From assembly GCA_023411405.1 (NCBI GenBank), contig JAEYOU010000029.1:1-8618 (forward strand): a DNA stretch of 8,618 nt, given 5' to 3'. This stretch comes from Pseudomonadota bacterium. GTDB lineage: Bacteria; Myxococcota; Myxococcia; Myxococcales; Anaeromyxobacteraceae. Shown here in pieces: positions 1 to 5,182 of the stretch; position 1 is the stretch's first letter; each line of letters begins with the position of its first letter. Made by a program: the position numbers and the translations under genes. The notes under the pieces were generated by a model. It searched no databases, was not told where the DNA came from, and saw only the letters and a program-made list of their open reading frames with translations.

Positions 1-312
1 GGGTCAGCCCGCCCTCGTGACGGTTCCGATGAACGGGCTCGAGGCGCCTCGCTCGTCACTGCCTCCGCTCCGCTCGCGACCCGTCGCATGGACACCGCCG
101 GGTCACCGTGATCTCCTGCCGCCGCGAGAAGACCTACCGGCCGTACTCCCCTGGGCAGAGCTACTTCGTTGGAGTGGACCCGGTTCGTCGGGGGCCCCCG
201 GCGCGCGCTCACGATGCTTCTGGGAGCTTCGACAAACGGCAACGGGAGCCGCGGCGCCGCAAGAACGGAATGACCGCGAGCGGCAGCCCCACGACCGCAC
301 GGGACCTCAGTG
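1..312. other. Left flank with no supportable gene
   Basis: This stretch lies downstream of the rfbB stop codon. Open frames cross it on both strands, but they are arginine/proline-rich, have no ribosome binding site and resemble no family I know, so I treat them as chance frames of GC-rich DNA. It holds a 12-bp perfect palindrome, CGAGGCGCCTCG, at 40-51. A frame at 126-182 reads EKTYRPYSPGQSYF and onward, which faintly recalls the start of IS1182-type transposases, but nothing downstream supports it. I see no clear terminator with a T-tract for rfbB here. Confidence 0.5.
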
Positions 313-1323
313 TCAGGGACTCCCGTACTGCCTCTCGTAGTACTTCAGGTACTCCCCCGACACCACACGCTCCCACCAGTCCCGGTGCTGGACGTACCAC
401 TCGACCGTCGCCCGGAGCCCCTCCTCGAACGCGAGGCGCGGCGCCCACCCGAACTCCCGCTTCGCCTTGCTCGCATCGATGGCGTAGCGACGATCGTGGC
501 CGGGCCGGTCCTTCACGTACTCGATGAGCGACTCCGGCTTGCCGAGGATCCCCAGGATCTGCTTCACGATCACGATGTTCGTCCGCTCGCTGGAGCCACC
601 GAAGTTGTAGACCTGCCCGGGCGCTCCCTTCTCCAGCGCGACGATCAAGCCGCGGCAGTGGTCCTCCACGTGGATCCAGTCGCGGACGTTGAGGCCGTCC
701 CCGTAGACCGGGAGGCGGCGATCACGGAGGGCGTTCGCGATCATGAGCGGGATCAGCTTCTCCGGGAACTGGTACGGACCGTAGTTGTTGGAGCAGCGCG
801 TGACGATCACCGGCGCGTGGAACGTGTGCGCGTACGCGAGGGCCAGGAGATCGCTGCCCGCCTTCGAGGCCGAGTACGGGGACGAGGGGTCGAGGGGGGT
901 CGTCTCGGTGAAGAAGCCGGTCGGACCGAGCGACCCGTAGACCTCGTCGGTCGAGACGTGCAGGAACCGTTCGACCCCGAGCTCCCGCGCGGCCTCGAGG
1001 AGCACCTGCGTGCCACGCACGTTGGTGTCGATGAAGACGGAGGGTGCGAGGATCGAGCGATCGACGTGGCTCTCCGCCGCGAGGTGCATGACCGCGTTGA
1101 TCCGCTCGGTGCGGATGATCTCTGCGACCAGCTCGCCGTTGCAGATGTCCCCGCGGACGAACCGGTAGCGTGGAGCGTTCGCGAGCGAGGCCAGGTTCTC
1201 CGGGTTCCCCGCGTACGTGAGTTTGTCCAGGTTGACGATGCGCCAGTCCAGTCTCTCCTCGAGGAGGAGCCGCACGAGGTTGGACCCGATGAATCCGCAG
1301 CCGCCGGTGATGAGGACGTTCAT
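313..1323 (-). CDS. rfbB: dTDP-glucose 4,6-dehydratase (RfbB/RmlB)
   Basis: The product is a cytoplasmic NAD-dependent extended short-chain dehydrogenase that converts dTDP-D-glucose to dTDP-4-keto-6-deoxy-D-glucose, step 2 of dTDP-L-rhamnose synthesis. At 336 residues it is full length. The N-terminal dinucleotide-binding motif TGGCGFIG is at residues 6-13. LDKLTYAGN at 32-40 is typical of RmlB. HLAAESHVDRS is at 80-90, STDEVYG with the catalytic Thr-Asp-Glu at 124-130, and the YSASK motif (Tyr150, Lys154) at 150-154. SNNYGPYQFPEKLIP follows at 178-192 and RPGHDRRYAID at 273-283. The ATG at 1323 fits the family start exactly (MNVLITGG). A GGGAG lies about 12 nt upstream, a somewhat long spacing. 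It reads the same way as rfbA and rfbC but is separated from them by the inverted rfbD segment, so it may need its own promoter in 1324-1436. Confidence 0.97.
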   Translation of the reverse strand: MNVLITGGCGFIGSNLVRLLLEERLDWRIVNLDKLTYAGNPENLASLANAPRYRFVRGDICNGELVAEIIRTERINAVMHLAAESHVDRSILAPSVFIDTNVRGTQVLLEAARELGVERFLHVSTDEVYGSLGPTGFFTETTPLDPSSPYSASKAGSDLLALAYAHTFHAPVIVTRCSNNYGPYQFPEKLIPLMIANALRDRRLPVYGDGLNVRDWIHVEDHCRGLIVALEKGAPGQVYNFGGSSERTNIVIVKQILGILGKPESLIEYVKDRPGHDRRYAIDASKAKREFGWAPRLAFEEGLRATVEWYVQHRDWWERVVSGEYLKYYERQYGSP

Positions 1324-1436
1324 GGTCGTTGGAGGCTCCCTTGGCGGGACGCGCCCGGAGGAGCGTCTGGATGCCTACGCCGAAGCGGAGGCCGCCGCAA
1401 CCCCAGGCCTGGCTCTGCTGCCAGCCAGTGTTCTGG
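1324..1436. promoter_or_regulatory. Upstream region of rfbB, between divergent genes
   Basis: This is the 5' side of rfbB, and an rfbB promoter should lie here if the gene is not cotranscribed with rfbC. I see no convincing -35/-10 pair. A 10-bp palindrome CCAGGCCTGG is at 1403-1412. On the plus strand, a frame from the ATG at 1322 reads a protein-like stretch (RPEERLDAYAEAEAAA and onward). One extra +1 shift would join this to the broken ORF at 1437, so part of the stretch may be decayed coding sequence. That reading is speculative. Confidence 0.3.
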
Positions 1437-1719
1437 ATGGACGCCGATGTCCTCGCCCAGACGCTGGACGAGGTGGGTTCGAGCGGCTCCGCGTTCCCTT
1501 CGGAGCCGGACCCGTTCGCCTCGAGCAACGCGCCGGAGCAGCGCGAGCCCCCTCAGTTCCCGGCCGAGCTCTCGCCTCGCCCCGGTACGGCGCCCGACCG
1601 GCGACAGCGTCCAGACCCTGCTCGCACGCGTCGACGGCGTGGGCCCGCTCGCCGATCTCGAGCGGGCCTACGCGATCCGCGGCGGCACGTCGATTCCTGT
1701 GAACCTGTTCGCCCTATGA
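1437..1719 (+). pseudogene. Frameshifted small ORF coupled to rfbD, unknown function
   Basis: I do not recognise this gene. From the ATG at 1437 the frame has strong G/C third-position bias and reads MDADVLAQTLDEVG, then a proline-rich stretch. The bias is lost after about 1583. The next frame then becomes coding-like, with LLARVDGVGPLADLERAYAI and the ending IPVNLFAL, and stops with TGA at 1717-1719. Removing one C from the CCCC run at 1580-1583 joins the two halves into a continuous product of about 93 residues. The stop overlaps the rfbD start as ATGA, the usual sign of translational coupling, and rfbD has no Shine-Dalgarno of its own. The composition (acidic N-terminus, Pro-rich middle, short C-terminal block) suggests a small soluble protein or the tail of a larger one. 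Either the gene has decayed or the assembly carries an indel here. The gene reality itself is only moderately supported. Confidence 0.4.
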
Positions 1720-2364
1720 CGGCTCGGGCGATCTGGCTTATCGGAGACAAGGGCATGCTCGGCACCGAGCTGTCCGACGTCCTCCGTTCCCGGGGGATCC
1801 CGTTCGTGGGCAGCGACCGCGAGGTCGACCTCCGCGATCTCGAGGCGCTCCGCGGCTTCGCCCGCGAGCGGGCGGCCGAGGGCGCGGGCTTCGACTGGAT
1901 CCTGAACTGCTCCGCCTACACCGCGGTGGACAGGGCGGAGGAGGAAGAGGCCGTCGCGCGGGAGATCAACGCGGTCGGGGCGGGGAACATCGCGGCGGTC
2001 GCGCAGGAGATCTGTGCCAAGCTCGTCCACGTCTCGACCGACTATGTGTTCCGTGGGGACGGAGACCGGCCCTACCTGGAATCCGACCCCATGGACCCGG
2101 CGGGCGCGTACGGGCGAACGAAGCCCGAGGGCGAGCGACAGGTCGCGGCGGCCTGCCCGCGGCACTTGATCGTACGCACCGCGTGGCTCTACGGGCGGCA
2201 CGGGCCCAACTTCGTCTACACGATGCTCCGGCTCATGCGCGCCCGGGACGCCGTGTCGGTCGTCGCCGACCAGCAGGGCACCCCGACCTGGGGCGAGCCT
2301 GCGGGCGTTCCTCTCCGGCGTCGCCGGATGGCCGGAGCTCGAGACCAGGATCGGTCCGCGCTAG
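1716..2364 (+). pseudogene. rfbD: dTDP-4-dehydrorhamnose reductase, frameshifted and C-terminally truncated
   Basis: RfbD/RmlD is the NADPH-dependent reductase that completes dTDP-L-rhamnose synthesis. Residues 1-192 match the family: the nucleotide-binding motif GDKGMLG at 10-16, LNCSAYTAVDRAE at 63-75, INAVGAGN at 84-91, STDYVF at 107-112, YGRTK with catalytic Tyr132 and Lys136, RTAWLYG at 154-160 and DQQGTPTW at 185-192. After Trp192 (2289-2291) the original frame loses homology and third-position G/C bias, and would run on antisense through rfbC. Deleting one G from GGGG (2290-2293) gives a coding-like tail of 23 codons, 21 ending in G or C, that stops with TAG at 2362-2364. Even so the product is about 215 residues against the usual 280-300, lacking the C-terminal substrate-binding part. 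It is on the strand opposite to rfbB, rfbC and rfbA. It is a true pseudogene, or a sequencing indel combined with a real truncation. Confidence 0.85.
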
Positions 2365-2912
2365 AGCTCGAACTGCGCCGCTGCCGCGAGGCGCTTTCCG
2401 GCTGCGTCCTTCCCGGAGACGACGGGCGTGATGCCCTCGAGCGGCCACGCGATCCCGATCTCCGGATCGTCCCAGCGGATGCAATGCTCGCTCTCGGGGT
2501 GCCAGTAGGCGGTCGCCTTGTAGAGGAAGTCCGCCCGCTCCGAGAGCACCGCGAAGCCGTGGGCGAAGCCTTCCGGAATCCACAGCAGCCGCTTGTTCTC
2601 GGCCGAGAGCCGCTCGCCGACCCAGCGCCCGAAGGTCTTCGACCCGCGGCGGAGATCGACGGCGACGTCGAACACCTCGCCTTGAACGACCCGCACCAGC
2701 TTCCCCTGTGGATGCGGGAGCTGGTAGTGCAGCCCTCGGAGCACGCCCCGCGTCGAGGAGCTGTGGTTGTCCTGGACGAACTCGAGGCTCCGCCCGAGGG
2801 CGGCCTCGAACGCCTTCCGGTTGAAGCTCTCGAGGAAGAAGCCGCGCGCGTCGCCGAACACGCGGGGCTCGAACAGGACGACCTCGGGGATCTCCAACGG
2901 GCGCACGTTCAT
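2361..2912 (-). CDS. rfbC: dTDP-4-dehydrorhamnose 3,5-epimerase (RfbC/RmlC)
   Basis: This cytoplasmic cupin-fold enzyme epimerises C3 and C5 of dTDP-4-keto-6-deoxy-D-glucose to give dTDP-4-keto-L-rhamnose. It has 183 residues, the normal size. Visible family motifs are FGDARGFFLESFN at 19-31, VQDNHSSSTRGVLRGLHYQ at 46-64 with the catalytic His62, GKLVRVV with Lys71, the VDLRRGS block at 85-91, WIPEGFAHGF at 111-120, YKATAYWHPE at 131-140 with the conserved Tyr131, and the SGKD motif ending in Asp169, the expected partner of His62. The ATG at 2912 overlaps the rfbA stop by one base (TGATG), so the two are surely cotranslated. Its own stop abuts the truncated rfbD: the palindrome CTAG at 2361-2364 gives a TAG to each strand. 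Confidence 0.96.
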   Translation of the reverse strand: MNVRPLEIPEVVLFEPRVFGDARGFFLESFNRKAFEAALGRSLEFVQDNHSSSTRGVLRGLHYQLPHPQGKLVRVVQGEVFDVAVDLRRGSKTFGRWVGERLSAENKRLLWIPEGFAHGFAVLSERADFLYKATAYWHPESEHCIRWDDPEIGIAWPLEGITPVVSGKDAAGKRLAAAAQFEL

Positions 2913-3799
2913 CAGAACACCCGCGTCTCGAGGAGGCCGCGGACGTACTGCCCGTAGCTCGACTTCCCGAGCGCCGCCGCGCAGCGCTGGAGGCCCTGGT
3001 CGTCGATCCACCCCTGCCGCCAGGCGATCTCCTCCGGGCAGGCGACCTTGAGCCCCTGCCGCTTCTCGATCGTCGAGATGAAGTGGCCCGCCTCGAGCAG
3101 CGACTCGTGCGTTCCCGTGTCGAGCCAGGCGTACCCGCGGCCCATGATCTCGACGGAGAGCTTCTGGCGCTCGAGATAGAGCCGGTTCAGGTCCGTGATC
3201 TCCAGCTCTCCGCGCGCGGAGGGTCGCACCTGCTGCGCGAGCTCGACCACCTGCTGGTCGTAGAAGTAGAGCCCGGTGACGGCGTAGCGGGACTTCGGGA
3301 CCTTCGGCTTCTCCTCGAGGCTGAGCACGCGCCGCCCGGAGTCGAACTCGACCACGCCGTAGCGCTCGGGGGCGTTCACGGCGTAGGCGAAGACGGTCGC
3401 CCCTTCCGCACGCTCGTTGGCGGACCGGAGGAGCCGCTGGAACTCGTGCCCGTAGAAGATGTTGTCGCCGAGCACCAGCGCCGAGGGAGAACCGCGGACG
3501 AAGTCCGCCCCGATGAGGAACGCCTGCGCGAGGCCGTCCGGGCTGGGCTGCACGCTGTACTCGAGATGCATTCCCCAGGCGCTCCCGTCCCCGAGCAGCT
3601 CCGCGAACGCCGGCGTGTCCCGGGGCGTGGAGATCACGAGGACCTCCCGGATCCCCGCGAGCATGAGCGCGCTCAGCGGGTAGTAGACCATCGGCTTGTC
3701 GTAGACCGGCAGGAGCTGCTTGGAGACGGACAGGGTCGCGGGGTGCAGTCGCGTCCCGGCTCCGCCCGCGAGGATGATGCCCTTGCGCTTGGTGTGCAT
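2912..3799 (-). CDS. rfbA: Glucose-1-phosphate thymidylyltransferase (RfbA/RmlA)
   Basis: The product makes dTDP-glucose from dTTP and glucose-1-phosphate, the first and usually feedback-regulated step toward dTDP-rhamnose. It has 295 residues, full length. The nucleotidyltransferase signature GGAGTRLHPAT is at 12-22, SKQLLPVYDKPMVYYPL at 26-42, GDNIFYG with metal-binding Asp111 at 110-116, the LEEKP block at 161-165, TGLYFYD at 175-181, the ELEITDLN block at 198-205 and the WLDTGTHESLL block at 225-235. The C-terminal helical region (EEIAWRQGWI, YGQYV) is typical of the long tetrameric RmlA group. The ATG at 3799 is chosen because the family begins a few residues before GIILAGG and because GGGAGG (3811-3816) lies 11 nt upstream. 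It is the first gene of the rfbA-rfbC pair. The GreB-like gene ends 53 nt upstream on the same strand, so read-through is possible. Confidence 0.97.
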   Translation of the reverse strand: MHTKRKGIILAGGAGTRLHPATLSVSKQLLPVYDKPMVYYPLSALMLAGIREVLVISTPRDTPAFAELLGDGSAWGMHLEYSVQPSPDGLAQAFLIGADFVRGSPSALVLGDNIFYGHEFQRLLRSANERAEGATVFAYAVNAPERYGVVEFDSGRRVLSLEEKPKVPKSRYAVTGLYFYDQQVVELAQQVRPSARGELEITDLNRLYLERQKLSVEIMGRGYAWLDTGTHESLLEAGHFISTIEKRQGLKVACPEEIAWRQGWIDDQGLQRCAAALGKSSYGQYVRGLLETRVF

Positions 3800-3810
3800 G
3801 CGCCGAGCAT

Positions 3811-3816
3811 CCTCCC
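3811..3816 (-). promoter_or_regulatory. Shine-Dalgarno site of rfbA
   Basis: GGGAGG on the minus strand sits 11 nt before the ATG at 3799. It is one of the few clear Shine-Dalgarno sequences in the window and fixes the rfbA start against in-frame upstream extensions. Confidence 0.7.
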
Positions 3817-3852
3817 ATGGGTACCCCGGGCGAAAAAGCGCTCGCACCCACG

Positions 3853-4338
3853 TCAGCCCACACGCGTTCGCGACACCTCGACGATCGTGTACTCCCGCGT
3901 CCCGTCCGGCCGCTCCACCTCGACCGTCTCGCCGGCGCTCCGCCCCAGGAGCGCCTGCCCGAGTGGCGCCAGGGCGCTGACGGCGCCGCTCCGGGCGTCG
4001 GCCTCGTCCGGCCCCACGATCCGCCACGTCCGCCGGCGGCCGTCCTCGTCCTCGAGGACCACCCAGGTCCCGAACCCCACCTCTCCCTCGGGCACGCCCT
4101 CGGGGCCGAGCACGGTGAGGATCGCGAGCAGCCGCTCGAGGTACACGGCGCGCTTCGCCCGCTCGTCCCCGGGGACGGCCGGCGCCGCCCCGGGCGCTGC
4201 GAGCCGGGCGAGCTCGGCCCGCAGCGCTGCATGCCCCTCGGGTGTCACGTACCGGACCTCACCGGGGCGCAGGCGGGGGAGCTCTCGCGCTGGGGCGATG
4301 GGCTCGGGCGTCTCCTCGCTCGTGAAGGCCTTGGACAT
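3853..4338 (-). CDS. GreB-like transcription elongation factor with shortened coiled coil
   Basis: Members of the GreA/GreB family bind the RNA polymerase secondary channel and, in the classical forms, stimulate cleavage of backtracked RNA. The 161-residue protein starts MSKAFTSEE, as many GreB-like proteins of GC-rich bacteria do, followed by a Pro/Glu-rich linker. The coiled-coil start VTPEGHAALRAELARL is at 31-46. The C-terminal FKBP-like domain is well conserved: GFGTWVVLEDEDG at 88-100, RIVGPDEADARSG at 106-118, the LAPLGQALLG block at 123-132 and TIVEV at 151-155. Between them the coiled coil is about 23 residues shorter than in E. coli GreB and lacks the GDRSENADY tip carrying the acidic residues needed for RNA cleavage; an Ala/Pro-rich stretch with DERAKRAVYLERL stands there instead. 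It may bind polymerase without cleavage activity. The ATG at 4338 is preceded by AGGA. A Rnk-like or Gfh-like regulatory role is an alternative. Confidence 0.88.
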   Translation of the reverse strand: MSKAFTSEETPEPIAPARELPRLRPGEVRYVTPEGHAALRAELARLAAPGAAPAVPGDERAKRAVYLERLLAILTVLGPEGVPEGEVGFGTWVVLEDEDGRRRTWRIVGPDEADARSGAVSALAPLGQALLGRSAGETVEVERPDGTREYTIVEVSRTRVG

Positions 4339-4401
4339 GAAGAGATCCTAGCCCCGGTCGAGCGCGGCGGGGGGCGCGCGTCCGGGGCTAGGCACGCGGG
4401 T
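4339..4401. promoter_or_regulatory. Divergent promoter region with a 10-bp perfect inverted repeat
   Basis: These 63 bp separate the start codons of the GreB-like gene and the carbonic anhydrase gene, and must hold both start signals. CTAGCCCCGG at 4348-4357 and CCGGGGCTAG at 4382-4391 are perfect inverted copies around a 24-nt centre. Read outward, each gene has CCGGGGCTAGG ending 8 nt (GreB-like) or 9 nt (carbonic anhydrase) before its ATG. Within it, TAGGAT on the GreB side fits a TANNNT -10 element placed for a leaderless transcript; TAGGCA is the counterpart on the other side. The same bases could instead serve as weak Shine-Dalgarno sites (AGG) or as a regulator's operator. The sequence alone does not decide. 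Confidence 0.5.
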
Positions 4402-5046
4402 ATGACCCCGATCGAGAAAGAGATCCTCGCCGCGAACGACCTGTACGCGAACGGCTTCGGGCCGAAGGGCCAGCTCGCGATGCCCCCGGCCCGCCGGTTC
4501 GCGATCCTCACCTGCATGGACGCGCGCCTCGACCCGGCCGCGTTCGCGGGGCTGCGCGAGGGAGACGCGCACGTCGTCCGGAACGCCGGCGGGCGGGCCA
4601 GCGACGACGCGATCCGCTCGCTCGTCATCTCGCACAAGCTCCTCGGCACCGACGAGTGGTTCGTCGTCCACCACACGAACTGCGGGATGGAGACCTTCAC
4701 CGACGAGACGATGCGCGCGCTCTGCGCGAAGAGCCTCGCCACCGCGCAGCTCGGCCCCGACGGCTGGCGCGACGTGGGCGCCGGGCCGGGCTCGAACGAA
4801 GCCGAGTTCGTGGACTGGCTGACGATCCGCGATCAAGCCGAGTCGGTCACCGCCGACGTCCGCCGGCTGCGCTTCCACCCGCTCGTGCCCGGCGACGTGA
4901 CGATCCACGGCTACCTCTACGACGTGCGCACCGGCCGGCTCACCGAGGTCGACGCCGCCGCGCGCGTGGGCCGCGCGGACGTCGCCGAGGCCGAGGAGGC
5001 GCTGGGCGTGGGGGGCCCGGCGGAGCCGCCGCAGCCGTCGGCATAG
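4402..5046 (+). CDS. Beta-class carbonic anhydrase
   Basis: The enzyme hydrates CO2 to bicarbonate in the cytoplasm. The 214-residue protein shows the beta-class zinc site: CMDAR at 38-42 gives ligand Cys38 and the Asp40-Arg42 dyad, and HTNC at 91-94 gives His91 and Cys94. RNAGGRASDDAIRSL at 60-74 is the usual core motif, and the FVVHHTNCGMETF block is typical of the small actinobacterial Rv1284-like group rather than of the plant-like or E. coli Can type. After the HGYLYDVRTGRLTEV block (169-183) there is a tail of about 25 residues rich in Ala, Glu and Pro, with no recognised domain. The ATG at 4402 is the first in frame and fits the family start (MTPIEKEILAAND). No strong Shine-Dalgarno is present, which fits the leaderless reading of the upstream region. 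It stands alone on the plus strand, followed by palindromic repeats. Confidence 0.94.
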   Translation: MTPIEKEILAANDLYANGFGPKGQLAMPPARRFAILTCMDARLDPAAFAGLREGDAHVVRNAGGRASDDAIRSLVISHKLLGTDEWFVVHHTNCGMETFTDETMRALCAKSLATAQLGPDGWRDVGAGPGSNEAEFVDWLTIRDQAESVTADVRRLRFHPLVPGDVTIHGYLYDVRTGRLTEVDAAARVGRADVAEAEEALGVGGPAEPPQPSA

Positions 5047-5048
5047 GT

Positions 5049-5092
5049 GCGATCGCTCGCCCTTCGACAGGCTCAGGGCGAGCGGCATTCGA
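5049..5092 (+). repeat. REP-like palindromic unit A
   Basis: CGCTCGCCCT (5054-5063) and AGGGCGAGCG (5075-5084) form a perfect 10-bp stem around an 11-nt loop, with the core TTCGACAGGCTCA at 5063-5075. The whole 44-nt unit, with flanks GCGAT and GCATTCGA, recurs as unit C. It begins 3 bp after the carbonic anhydrase stop and could act as a terminator or mRNA-stabilising hairpin. Confidence 0.85.
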
Positions 5093-5095
5093 ACA

Positions 5096-5130
5096 CCCGC
5101 TCGTGGTGAGCCTGTCGAACCACGAGCGGG
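5096..5130 (-). repeat. REP-like palindromic unit B, inverted and with a different stem
   Basis: CCCGCTCGTGG (5096-5106) and CCACGAGCGGG (5120-5130) form a perfect 11-bp stem. The 13-nt loop TGAGCCTGTCGAA is the exact reverse complement of the core of unit A. The unit thus belongs to the same family in opposite orientation, with a stem sequence that differs from A but remains perfectly paired. Confidence 0.85.
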
Positions 5131-5138
5131 AGAGGTCC

Positions 5139-5181
5139 GCGATCGCTCGCCCTTCGACAGCTCAGGGCGAGCGGCATTCGA
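5139..5181 (+). repeat. REP-like palindromic unit C, copy of A
   Basis: Identical to unit A over its 43 nt except for one missing G in the core (CAGCTC instead of CAGGCTC). The 10-bp stem is at 5144-5153 and 5164-5173. It ends one base before the histidine kinase stop codon on the minus strand, so it may also serve as the kinase terminator. Confidence 0.85.
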
Positions 5182-5182
5182 G

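Noticed and set aside
310..1719. Long plus-strand open frame opposite rfbB
   Set aside because: It is the antisense shadow of rfbB, with Arg/Val/Asp-rich low-complexity protein. Only its last part (after about 1584) looks coding and is described as the broken ORF.
3800..3852. Terminator between the GreB-like gene and rfbA
   Set aside because: A TTTTT run is present on the minus strand (3834-3838), but no convincing stem directly precedes it, so I did not call a terminator.
2361..4232. 623-residue minus frame fusing a GreB-region shadow and an RfbA-region shadow to RfbC
   Set aside because: Only the last 183 residues are real (RfbC). The upstream part is the wrong frame over rfbA and the GreB-like gene.
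3083..4351. Plus-strand frame opposite rfbA and the GreB-like gene
   Set aside because: Composition is that of an antisense frame in GC-rich DNA, and both minus-strand genes have complete family motifs.
3817..4401. In-frame upstream extension of the carbonic anhydrase to 3817
   Set aside because: It would cover the whole GreB-like gene antisense. Carbonic anhydrase homology begins at the ATG at 4402.
5049..5181. CRISPR-like array from the repeated units
   Set aside because: Only three units, palindromic throughout, one of them inverted, with no regular spacers and no cas genes. A REP-type cluster fits better.
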